Shown here one piece after another: positions 56,899 through 64,000 of a stretch of 64,000 bases of DNA. The stretch comes from Yamadazyma tenuis (lineage: Eukaryota > Ascomycota > Pichiomycetes > Serinales > Debaryomycetaceae), in assembly GCF_029203305.1 (NCBI RefSeq), contig NC_089461.1, forward strand, positions 992,001 through 1,056,000, given 5' to 3'. The notes beneath the pieces were generated by a model that had not been told where the DNA came from, did not search any database, and worked only from the letters and a program-made list of their open reading frames with translations. Position 1 is the stretch's first letter; every line of letters begins with the position of its first letter. The translations under genes were made by a program, and so were the position numbers.

Positions 56899-57366
56899 TT
56901 ACAAGTCGGGCATTCTCAACACCTCTCCAGCTTCGTTTCTAGCATCTTGTTGCAACATTTTCAAGATCTTGGAGTCCTTCCACTTGTCGGGTAAAGGCGT
57001 CACCTTGTAGTTTTCAGTGGCCCAGTAGTAGATGTCCCAATCAGGCTCATCTAAAAGCTCATCATACTCTTTCAACTCTTCCATGTTCAAGTTGTTGAGG
57101 TGCTTTTTGGCAAACCGAGACAACAACAAGTCGCTCTCCAAGATCCCCCTCTTTCTGGATTGGTAAATCAATCTTGCTCTGATGGTGGAAATGTCTTCCC
57201 CGGTTCTTTTGATGGGTAAAATTTTCATTCTGTGCTCTTTGTTGTACTCCGGGTTTTGTGGTTTACCGTAGTTCAACAGCCGCGCAAATACACTTCTGCT
57301 GCTTCCTGTGTATCCGGTCGCTTGCTTGGCCCTGGAGACGCTTCCTAAAACCTGTTTTCTGAACAT
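56899..57366 (-). CDS. SDH5: Succinate dehydrogenase assembly factor Sdh5 (SDHAF2)
   Basis: A 155-residue protein. The first 45 residues are basic and Ser-rich ([20 protein letters not shown]), a mitochondrial presequence. The core is '[20 protein letters not shown]' (about 60-79), then '[20 protein letters not shown]' and '[20 protein letters not shown]' with the conserved acidic/aromatic surface that holds the flavoprotein. Sdh5 is needed for covalent FAD attachment to Sdh1 of complex II. Length matches S. cerevisiae Sdh5/Emi5 (162). There are 187 bp between its stop and the VTA1 start (same strand). Confidence 0.95.
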   Translation of the reverse strand: MFRKQVLGSVSRAKQATGYTGSSRSVFARLLNYGKPQNPEYNKEHRMKILPIKRTGEDISTIRARLIYQSRKRGILESDLLLSRFAKKHLNNLNMEELKEYDELLDEPDWDIYYWATENYKVTPLPDKWKDSKILKMLQQDARNEAGEVLRMPDL

Positions 57367-58157
57367 CTCGTTGACTTGTTCTCACTTAATTTTTATCACT
57401 AGCATTCCATTCGCACTAAAATGTCAGCAACCATTTATGTTATCCACTACCATCATTAAGGCATTTAGATCTTGATTCTGAACCTCGACACAAACAGGAG
57501 TCCCCTTGTCAAAGACTCAATCGTGCAATCCGTCTTGAGTTCTTGTTAGCCTAGCTACCAATTTTTATTAGTTCTACTGGAGTGTTTCCCAGCGGGGGAA
57601 CTGATTCCTAGGGTTTGTAATATCAGCACAGGTGGATTTTAAGGATACTTCTGATCGCCTTGCCTGTCCATTTCTTTCTTTCCTACCCTTCTCCAGATAC
57701 GTTTTCATTTTGCAACCTTTTGCAGTAGACTTATGATGAATTGCGAAATTCGTCAATTCCATGATTTTGCATCCACTACAAGACAGTAATCTAATTCGAG
57801 TTTGAAGAAACTTATTTAAGACACGAACGAATATGTCTCCTTGTACTACACCCTAACATACCTCTTCAAAGATGGGTGAATCCTTGCTCTACTGCCCATA
57901 AATCGGGTTCATCCCTAAACAGAGGGTGAACAGTTATTTGGCCCAAACACCCAAACCATCTGAACCCGTATTACCAAATCTTAGAGGTTGTCTGAAAAAT
58001 TGGGAAACCTATACACCTACTTTCTTGCTAAAAACGGTGTACTTGTACAGATTTTGCAATATTATGAACTCAAGCAATTTGGTATATAAATTTCTCGCGC
58101 ACTTTGTCCTCAACCAACAACTGGTTTGTTTTGCGCATCAATCCATTCTGCTACATC
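57367..58157. other. Intergenic, about 790 bp, divergent promoter region
   Basis: Between SDH5 and FRQ1. No binding site is recognised with confidence. GGGTGAA occurs at 57874 (with ATGGGTGAATCC) and 57925. A TATATAAAT (58082-58090) is the likely TATA of FRQ1. A GGGTTCATCCC near 57905 resembles a tRNA B box, but there is no tRNA around it. Confidence 0.5.
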
Positions 58158-58733
58158 ATGGGCAAAACCGTGTCCAAGTTATCAAAAGATGACTTGAAGG
58201 CCTTAAGGCTGGCCACATACTTTGACAAAAGAGAGTTGCAGCAGTGGTACAAGGGATTCATAAGAGATTGCCCATCAGGACAGCTATCAGAAGAAGAGTT
58301 CATTAAAGTGTTCAAACAGTTCTTCCCCTTTGGAGATCCACTCGATTACTGTCACTATCTCTTCAAGGTGTTTGATGTTGACAAGTCCAATTACATCGAC
58401 TTCAAGGAATTTATTGTGGCCCTTTCAGTGACGTCTAGAGGTTCAATGGATCAAAAGATAAATTGGAGTTTCCGGCTATATGACCACAATAAAACTGGTA
58501 AGTTGACCTATGACGACATTTTGATAATAGTCAACGCCGTGTACAAGATGATCGGTTCGATGGTGGCACTCCCACCCGATGAAAAGACCCCGGAACTCAG
58601 GACCCAGAAATTCTTCCGATTGCTAAATAAAGACTACAAATCTGACACCATCACGTTGGAGGGATTCAAGCAGTTGGCCAAGTTGGATCCAGCCATCATG
58701 AACTCCATCAGCTCGTTTGATGGTCTCGTATAA
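58158..58733 (+). CDS. FRQ1: Frequenin-like calcium sensor (Frq1), degenerate EF4
   Basis: A 191-residue neuronal-calcium-sensor protein. It begins MGKTVSKLSKDDL, with the N-myristoylation Gly2, followed by 'QQWYKGFIRDCPSGQLSEEE' and 'FKQFFPFGDPLDY', closely like S. cerevisiae Frq1, which activates the PI 4-kinase Pik1 at the Golgi. EF2 (DVDKSNYIDFKEF, about 74-86) looks usable. EF3 (DHNKTGKLTYDDI) has Thr at position 5 and Asp for Glu at 12. EF4 (NKDYKSDTITLEGF) has an extra residue and Gly where the bidentate Glu should be, so it probably does not bind Ca2+. The C-terminus (…SSFDGLV) matches the family. It could be the sole FRQ1 or a diverged paralogue. Confidence 0.88.
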   Translation: MGKTVSKLSKDDLKALRLATYFDKRELQQWYKGFIRDCPSGQLSEEEFIKVFKQFFPFGDPLDYCHYLFKVFDVDKSNYIDFKEFIVALSVTSRGSMDQKINWSFRLYDHNKTGKLTYDDILIIVNAVYKMIGSMVALPPDEKTPELRTQKFFRLLNKDYKSDTITLEGFKQLAKLDPAIMNSISSFDGLV

Positions 58734-58856
58734 TAACTTATTCATTTCTCCTAGAGAATTATAATTTTGCATTTGGGTACGGTATTTGTGTTCATTTATA
58801 CAATTATATAATGTACATATTCTTTTTCTTTTCAATACAACTGGATTGAAAAGCTA

Positions 58857-61097
58857 TTAATTTTGGCTTTCCACCGCTTCTAACAATCCATCCAAGAGTT
58901 CATCCACTTCGTTAAGATCGACTCCCGTACAGAAACTCACAACTTTTTTGAACTTGGACGTCAAAATGTCGTAGTTGCTCAAAGCCTTCAACTCACTCTC
59001 GATGCTGGCATTTAACTGCTTGTAAGAGTTGATTCGGGCCTTAAGGATCAGCGAGTCGGGAAGACTTTCAAGAAGGGTTTCGTCATTCTTGAGATCTTCA
59101 ACTGGTTTTTGGTTGACAAGCTGGTTGTATATGGGTTCGATTCGGAAAGGGTAATCTGCATCGAACGTTTCCTCGTTTTCAAGGGAATCTTCGTTATTGT
59201 CATTTCCGTTATTACTCTGCTCATCTTTGGGTAGCTCCTGTTTCAAGATTTCTAATCTCTCGGTGATGTTGGACATTTGCAACTTTAAGCTATCCAAAAA
59301 AATCAATTTATCGGTGATTTTCTTGTTTAAAAACTTGTTGTTGGCGGTCATGATGGTAGTATCGTACAATTGCTTGTTTAAGTCATTAATTTGCAGCCTT
59401 TTAGTATTCATAATGGTTTCATATTCGTTGTTGGTATTCTTCAACAAATCGTTGATACTGTTGAACAATTTATTGGTAGATGTCATAGAATCGGGTGCCT
59501 TATCACTAATTTTTTCGGGCTTGTCGTTGACTTTGACAATATCTTCATTCTCAATGATTTCATTACTGACCTCGAGTCTCTTTTCCAAAAACTCAAAGCT
59601 GGTTTGGATCAACTGGATCAAGTAATCGTCATCATCATCAAATTGATCGTTTTTAATTCCCAACTTCTTGCAGTTTAATGTTTCTTTCACAAGATCGTAT
59701 TCGATAGGCTTAACTCCAGCTTTGTTTGGTAAATCTAAGTCAGCCTTTAACTCGATTAAAATGTCCACCATCCACTTGTTACCATTTTCGATTGCTAAAT
59801 GCAAGGCTGTATTTCCCGTTTGAGTGTCTTGCAAATTGATGATCTCGTCCACCAACTTCTTGAGGAAGTATTGACTGGCCTGGTTTGAAGACAACAAGTA
59901 CAACAAGATCTTCTGGGTGTAGTATTTACAGCTGTCGATTTTCTTTGACGACTGGTGGGCCAAATAGTGGAAGAAAGACCAGTTTTTGGAGTCTATGGAG
60001 AATAAGCTGGGATAGAACCAGTTCCTCAAAAGCGTAGAGAAGTTACCTTTGGTCATGGAGTTTGTCACTAGTATCGCCGATATCAACGGAGTTTCACCTG
60101 ATTTGGATCCTCTAATAGGAGAATTCAAGCCCAAGGAAACAAAGGCAGCCACCAAGTTTGTGGAGGCCAAAGTGGAAGCGAAATGTAATGCCGTTTTGCC
60201 CTCGGCGTCCAAAGGAATGTCGGTGATGCTCATCAAGTCTTCTCGGTGTCTTTCTATTATGCGAGCGAACATAGTCTTGACATCTTTAACAGACAAGTCA
60301 GACGATTCTATCTTCTTGAAGATCTCACCGAACCTGGTCTTGACCTCATTGACCACCTCTGGGTCCTTTCCCTTGGTAGTGAGACCAGGAAGCGCGTAGG
60401 GATAGTTGGCGTTGGTGCTTATCAACAGTTTAAACTTCTTGAACGAAATGCCTTCGTCGTTCTTAGAAACTTCACCAATCTTTCGCTTCTTGAGGCTAGG
60501 CGAGTCAGTGGACTTTGAGGTGTTCTCGTCGACGTCAGTATCCTTGCCATTCTCCTCTACGTCGTCTTCGTCTTTGACATATACTTTGGTGGTGTCTACC
60601 AATTTAGGGAGCTCATCGAAGTCATGGACATCGACCAAGAAGAGTTTTTTAGTCAATTCGTAGATATCAAACTGGTTGGCAATGGTCACAGCCTTGTCAA
60701 ACGAAACCCATATTCCCTGTAAGTGGGAGTTCTTGGAGGACGACAAATCGTTGAACTCCTGAGTATATCCGTCTGGAGTGAAATACTGAAGATTGGAGGT
60801 GATGTTGTTGGCGATGAATTTGTGGGCCAGGTCGGTACTAAAGTGGCCCAATGCCACGGGGATGTCCAAGAGTTGAGTGACGTTAACGTAGGAATCTTGG
60901 ACACGTCTTAAAATGATGATATCTGATTTGGCGGTTTTGGAGGCCGGGAACTTGACGTTCAATTGGATACATTTTTCCCCCGAGTACACCGACGAATGGA
61001 TGGACAGCACGAAGTTGACGGCACCCAAGTGGGTGTTTGTCAAGCGCTGGTTGATGGAATGCGTAGTGGTATCACCAGCGGCTATGGGTGATTCCAT
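58857..61097 (-). CDS. SWI6: Swi6, ankyrin cofactor of SBF/MBF cell-cycle factors
   Basis: A 746-residue protein. The N-terminal APSES-like domain has 'IILRRVQDSYVNVTQLLDIP' (about 48-67) and 'HLQGIWVSFDKAVTIANQFD', matching Swi6 (VLRRKHDDSVNITQLFQI…) more than Swi4/Mbp1. A basic 'LKKRKIGE' patch (about 205) is a likely NLS. Ankyrin repeats follow at about 300-520 ('GKTALHFASTLASTNLVAAF', 'GNTALHLAIENGNKWMVDIL'). The C-terminal part is a coiled coil. Swi6 is the non-DNA-binding partner of Swi4 and Mbp1 at G1/S genes. An ATG at 61247 would add 50 residues and leave 5 bp to the divergent PRP11 ATG; I prefer 61097 (MESPIAAGD). Confidence 0.85.
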   Translation of the reverse strand: MESPIAAGDTTTHSINQRLTNTHLGAVNFVLSIHSSVYSGEKCIQLNVKFPASKTAKSDIIILRRVQDSYVNVTQLLDIPVALGHFSTDLAHKFIANNITSNLQYFTPDGYTQEFNDLSSSKNSHLQGIWVSFDKAVTIANQFDIYELTKKLFLVDVHDFDELPKLVDTTKVYVKDEDDVEENGKDTDVDENTSKSTDSPSLKKRKIGEVSKNDEGISFKKFKLLISTNANYPYALPGLTTKGKDPEVVNEVKTRFGEIFKKIESSDLSVKDVKTMFARIIERHREDLMSITDIPLDAEGKTALHFASTLASTNLVAAFVSLGLNSPIRGSKSGETPLISAILVTNSMTKGNFSTLLRNWFYPSLFSIDSKNWSFFHYLAHQSSKKIDSCKYYTQKILLYLLSSNQASQYFLKKLVDEIINLQDTQTGNTALHLAIENGNKWMVDILIELKADLDLPNKAGVKPIEYDLVKETLNCKKLGIKNDQFDDDDDYLIQLIQTSFEFLEKRLEVSNEIIENEDIVKVNDKPEKISDKAPDSMTSTNKLFNSINDLLKNTNNEYETIMNTKRLQINDLNKQLYDTTIMTANNKFLNKKITDKLIFLDSLKLQMSNITERLEILKQELPKDEQSNNGNDNNEDSLENEETFDADYPFRIEPIYNQLVNQKPVEDLKNDETLLESLPDSLILKARINSYKQLNASIESELKALSNYDILTSKFKKVVSFCTGVDLNEVDELLDGLLEAVESQN

Positions 61098-61252
61098 TGT
61101 TGGTAGGTAAAAGTTTGAGGTTGAATTCTGGTTTGGGATAAAATGAGATTTGGACGGGGACGTGGGCGAGACGTGTTGAGGGTCGTGTCCAGCCCCATAC
61201 TCACAGCGCGCGCTTATGAGGCCGGTCGAGATGAGGGTGCTTGCCATATATC

Positions 61253-61999
61253 ATGGACTACTCAGATCGAGTGAACTCGAAAAAAGGTGCTGGGGGAGTG
61301 GCCGACGCCGAGAATGCTAACGTCCACCGTAAGCATCGCGTGCGCGACCTCTTGACAACGTCGCTCCTTAACCTCGACTCCGATCCCTATGTTTTTCGCA
61401 ACCATTTAGGACTACTCGAGTGCAAGCTTTGTTTGACCACCCATAATAATGAAGCATCTTATCTATCACATGTGGGCGGTAAAAAACATCAGTTGAACTT
61501 GGAGAAGCGGCGGCTATTGGACGAGAAGGGTTCCCGGTTCCTGACGCCCGTTGGCGGTGGAGTTTCTATCAGCACCACCCCCAAGCGCAAATGGGACAAA
61601 ATCGGTACTCCCCATTTTAAAGTCACCAAGATCAGAGACCCCGACACCCATCGAATGGGGATGCTTGTACACGTGACGTATCTGCGGGCAACGGCCGAAC
61701 CCTTGTTCCGGTTCCAGAACTACTACGAACTATCTGCCAAAAACCAAAATGTCGCTGTATCGTACCACGACAAACAGGCAAAGGACACCCAGGTGGCCCA
61801 CACACCGGCCGACGTTCGCACGGCGACAGCACAACTGCAGTACTTGGTGGTGTCGTGTGAACCGTACGAGAACATCTGTGTGGTGATACCAGGCACCAGT
61901 CCTATTATCAACCCGCTGACCGACACCAAAACTGATGAGTTCTGGTGGCACTGGGACCGGGATGTGGGCGAGTTCTACCTCCAGTTTCTCTACACCTGA
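61253..61999 (+). CDS. PRP11: Splicing factor 3a subunit Prp11 (SF3A2)
   Basis: A 248-residue protein (S. cerevisiae Prp11: 266). It starts 'MDYSDRVNSKKGAGGVADAE', the SF3A2 signature (…RxGSKTGGGGVA…). A U1-type C2H2 zinc finger is at about 60-82 ('LECKLCLTTHNNEASYLSHV', 'GGKKHQ'). Then come 'KVTKIRDPDTHRMGMLVHVT' and 'NICVVIPGTSP' and a C-terminal 'FWWHWDRDVGEFYLQFLY', as in human SF3A2 (KFWTHWNRETKQFFLQFHF). With Prp9 and Prp21 it forms SF3a of the U2 snRNP. The metazoan proline-rich tail is absent, as in other yeasts. Confidence 0.95.
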   Translation: MDYSDRVNSKKGAGGVADAENANVHRKHRVRDLLTTSLLNLDSDPYVFRNHLGLLECKLCLTTHNNEASYLSHVGGKKHQLNLEKRRLLDEKGSRFLTPVGGGVSISTTPKRKWDKIGTPHFKVTKIRDPDTHRMGMLVHVTYLRATAEPLFRFQNYYELSAKNQNVAVSYHDKQAKDTQVAHTPADVRTATAQLQYLVVSCEPYENICVVIPGTSPIINPLTDTKTDEFWWHWDRDVGEFYLQFLYT

Positions 62000-62094
62000 A
62001 AAATTCGTTGTGATATCGGATGGGCCGCCGCTTACAGCTCCATTTCCATGTTCGCACTTTTCCTGAGATTTCCACTCCAACACCTCCATCCCAC

Positions 62095-62934
62095 ATGTCT
62101 AACACTTTCTATGACCGATGCAAAGAGGCCCACGAGCTCGTGTCTGGCTACCTAACAGATTCGCTTCCATGGGGGAACGTTCCGCCCCTGCGGGCCAACT
62201 ATGTTTTCAATCCACAGATTCGGGCTGAAAACAAAGCTAAAATCACAAGATCTGCTCAGGTGTTGAGGGCTTGTTTGACAAAATATAACCTCAACCAATT
62301 GGCCATAAGCTATAATGGTGGCAAGGACTGTCTTGTGATGCTATTGATTTTCCTCTACGCCATCTATGAACGGAGCTTACAAGTGGAACAACTAGATCCT
62401 ACCACCCTTCCGGCCAACGACCAGTTCTTTACCAAGAAGTATTTACAAACACATCGAATGGACTCGATCTATATCAATAGCGAAGACCCGTTCGAGGAAG
62501 TGTCGCAGTTCATCTCCACGTCCACAAAACACTACAATTTAAACCCAATCAGCATCAAGAGTTCACTTAAAGACGGGTTTGAGCAGTACTTGAATGGCCA
62601 TCCAGATATAAAAGCGATTATTGTTGGAATCCGGCATTCTGACCCATACGGATCATCTCTACTGTACGAACAAGAAACTGACCACCAGTGGCCCAAGTTT
62701 ATTCGGGTGCATCCCATTTTGCACTGGAACTATGTGGACATTTGGGACTTTATTATTGGGTGCAACTTGGACTACTGCGTGTTGTACGACAGAGGATACA
62801 CTAGTCTTGGAGGCGTGAAAACCACCGTACCAAATCCCGTGTTGGTTCATGGAGGAGAATCGGCCCCGGCTTATGCCATGACTGAAGATGCAGATGATCG
62901 TGAACGATTGGGAAGAAACAAAGCTCCACAGTAG
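62095..62934 (+). CDS. FAD1: FAD synthetase (FMN adenylyltransferase)
   Basis: A 279-residue PAPS-reductase-like enzyme that makes FAD from FMN and ATP. The PP-loop-like site is 'LAISYNGGKDCLVMLLIFLY' (about 64-83). 'DSIYINSEDPFEEVSQFI' and 'KAIIVGIRHSDPYGSSLLYE' form the flavin/ATP pocket, and 'PILHWNYVDIWDFI' with 'YDRGYTSLGG' completes the family pattern (Fad1: …GIRHTDPFGE…, HWNYxxVW). It starts 95 bp after PRP11 on the same strand. An in-frame ATG at 62020 would add 25 residues that look weakly like a targeting peptide (MGRRLQLHFHVR), so a mitochondrial isoform is conceivable; I kept 62095 as the conserved start. Confidence 0.95.
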   Translation: MSNTFYDRCKEAHELVSGYLTDSLPWGNVPPLRANYVFNPQIRAENKAKITRSAQVLRACLTKYNLNQLAISYNGGKDCLVMLLIFLYAIYERSLQVEQLDPTTLPANDQFFTKKYLQTHRMDSIYINSEDPFEEVSQFISTSTKHYNLNPISIKSSLKDGFEQYLNGHPDIKAIIVGIRHSDPYGSSLLYEQETDHQWPKFIRVHPILHWNYVDIWDFIIGCNLDYCVLYDRGYTSLGGVKTTVPNPVLVHGGESAPAYAMTEDADDRERLGRNKAPQ

Positions 62935-63059
62935 ATATAGACGATGTATATAGTAAGCACTATGAAATGGAGCCAAGAGCCTTTCCTACAAGAATTCGTC
63001 ACATGAATATATGCATAATCCTGAAACAAATATAAATCATCAAGCCCTAATGGCTGTTC

Positions 63060-63755
63060 CTAACTGCCCCTTCTCTGGGACTTATTGGCATTTGCACTCG
63101 CAACTAACACCTTCTTGAAATAGTCGGTACTTAGTGGTCCCACGCCAATTTTGCCCAATGCCACCTCGGCACTAGTATGACCAATCGAGCCGTCTCTTCC
63201 CGACGACCCCGACGTCGATACCCCCAAGCTCTTCAACTTTAGAAGCAACTCCACCTCTTTTCTATTATTCTCATCAATTTGATTCTGTAAGTACTGGATG
63301 TATTCCACCGACTTGGTTAATATCTGTCCTTTATTGGGCTTCCCATCTTTGGTCCCGCTGTTCCTCATCAACTCGTCGTCTGGGTCTTTACTAACCCCGG
63401 TGTCCTTAAATAAGTCTTCGGGTACAAGCGTCAAAAGTTCTTGTATCTTATCATTGATATTGTCTCTTCGTTTTCGGTCATGGCCATCATCATCACCATC
63501 GTCCTGCTCACCACCGTCCGAGTTGCTGTCGTTCAGCCGTATGGGGACCAAGGAGCCACGTCTGCTCAGGGGTTTGGAAATACCTCCGTGGCTCACTCCC
63601 CCTCCCAAAGACTGGGACAATTGACGCTTGATGTCGACGGAATTGGACACCAAGTCAGACTGCTTAGACTCACCCTTGAAGTTGATAGAAGGGATGGGCG
63701 ACGTTGACAGGCTATCGCTGAAGTTGTCAGGACTTAGAAAGTCGTCTCTAGGCAT
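63060..63755 (-). CDS. bHLH transcription factor, Rtg3-like
   Basis: A 231-residue protein. The helix-loop-helix is at about 98-165: 'RKRRDNINDKIQELLTLVPE', a long loop, then 'KPNKGQILTKSVEYIQYLQN', which matches Rtg3 (KPNKGIILDRTVEYLQYL). A Ser-rich region precedes it and a Ser/Gly-rich tail follows. The basic region reads DDDGHDRKRRD instead of the usual HNxxERRRRD: the His and the Glu that read CANNTG are both Asp. Rtg1-Rtg3 binds GTCAC, so altered reading is conceivable. It is much shorter than S. cerevisiae Rtg3 (486). An ATG at 63932 would add 59 residues but overlap the upstream gene, so 63755 is preferred; a 5' exon cannot be excluded. Confidence 0.7.
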   Translation of the reverse strand: MPRDDFLSPDNFSDSLSTSPIPSINFKGESKQSDLVSNSVDIKRQLSQSLGGGVSHGGISKPLSRRGSLVPIRLNDSNSDGGEQDDGDDDGHDRKRRDNINDKIQELLTLVPEDLFKDTGVSKDPDDELMRNSGTKDGKPNKGQILTKSVEYIQYLQNQIDENNRKEVELLLKLKSLGVSTSGSSGRDGSIGHTSAEVALGKIGVGPLSTDYFKKVLVASANANKSQRRGS

Positions 63756-63855
63756 AGCTAATGTTGTGGGAGATTTTCCTGCCAAGTTTGGAGGTGAGAA
63801 ATCGCGAAATGAACTAAATCTGCTGGCTGCGAATACATTTGTGCTATTTACATAC

Positions 63856-64000
63856 TTATGTTCGGTATTCTCGCCGGATGCGCAATGCCATGGTCCGCAA
63901 CGCCAGCTCGAGCCTCTGCACTCGCTGGTCATCGTCCTTATTCCATACTGGCAAACTGTTGCGGATGGGCTTGTAGTTATTCATCTTCAATCCGTAGTAG
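63856..64000 (-). CDS. 3' end of an unrecognised gene (cut by window edge)
   Basis: Forty-seven codons and a TAA (63856-63858) on the minus strand, running out of the window. The peptide is hydrophilic and basic at its end: 'NNYKPIRNSLPVWNKDDDQR', then a helix 'VQRLELALRTMALRIRREYR' and Thr. The composition is more protein-like than the competing frame, which encodes a Cys/Trp-rich stretch. The small, basic, helical C-terminus would suit a mitochondrial ribosomal protein, but I do not recognise it. Confidence 0.5.
   Translation of the reverse strand, partial: YYGLKMNNYKPIRNSLPVWNKDDDQRVQRLELALRTMALRIRREYRT

Noticed and set aside
57898..57915. GGGTTCATCCC, similar to a tRNA B box
   Set aside because: No A box, acceptor stem or anticodon arm can be built in the preceding 70 bases.
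61098..61247. Upstream ATG of SWI6 at 61247
   Set aside because: It would leave 5 bp to the divergent PRP11 ATG, and the added 50 residues are low in similarity to Swi6.
63845..63858. GTATGT on the minus strand as a donor joining the edge gene to the bHLH gene
   Set aside because: The TAA of the upstream frame lies immediately before the GT, so translation would stop before the junction.

Overview
This window reads as nuclear DNA of a budding yeast of the CUG-Ser clade (Debaryomycetaceae/Metschnikowiaceae type). Genes are dense, on both strands and almost all intron-free. The two spliced genes are ribosomal protein genes with GTATGT donors and TACTAAC branch points. Nearly every protein has a recognisable Saccharomyces or Candida relative. 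The phosphoglycerate-mutase-like gene at 20829 has a CTG codon exactly where its family has the Ser of 'SPLxR', so CTG is probably read as serine. Leu at CTG in standard translations of this window should be doubted. I do not name a species.

Layout. 1-14.7 kb: end of ATP7, an XRCC2/Csm2-like gene, an AUR1 paralogue, a 17-bp minisatellite, an MNN4-like LicD gene, RAD10, GIM5/RTF2 (divergent), COX14, RSC9, carboxypeptidase Y, RPL7 (two introns, the second holding a C/D snoRNA) and MPS2. 15-29 kb: a very long ECM5-type JmjC gene, a PMU1-like phosphatase, acyl-CoA oxidase, an RLM1-type MADS factor, RPS6 and PRP21. 29-46 kb: a CHY/RING ubiquitin-ligase-like gene, NEM1, an armadillo protein, aspartate aminotransferase, a C2H2 factor with a 2.4-kb upstream desert, MDH1, TFC1 and DPM3. 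46-64 kb: an Oxidored-like mitochondrial protein, PHO89, CAP2, FUS1, CAF120/SKG3, VTA1, SDH5, a divergent FRQ1, SWI6, PRP11, FAD1, a bHLH (RTG3-like) factor and the 3' end of an unrecognised gene.

There is no operon-like organisation. Some functions recur: two subunits of splicing factor SF3a (PRP21, PRP11); mitochondrial energy metabolism (ATP7, COX14, MDH1, SDH5); and transcription/chromatin (RSC9, ECM5, RLM1, SWI6, TFC1, bHLH and C2H2 factors). Several promoters contain sites that fit their gene: CCTCGG before acyl-CoA oxidase, MEF2-type CTA(A/T)4TAG before RLM1, CACGTG before PHO89 and TGAAACA before FUS1.

I found no transposon with intact ends, no CRISPR array, no rRNA and no tRNA. The most interesting items are the intronic snoRNA with a guide to 25S rRNA, the JmjC protein lacking both iron-binding histidines, a frequenin with an eroded fourth EF-hand, a bHLH factor with an unusual basic region, the AUR1 paralogue, and the repeated placement of short tandem repeats at or just after stop codons.
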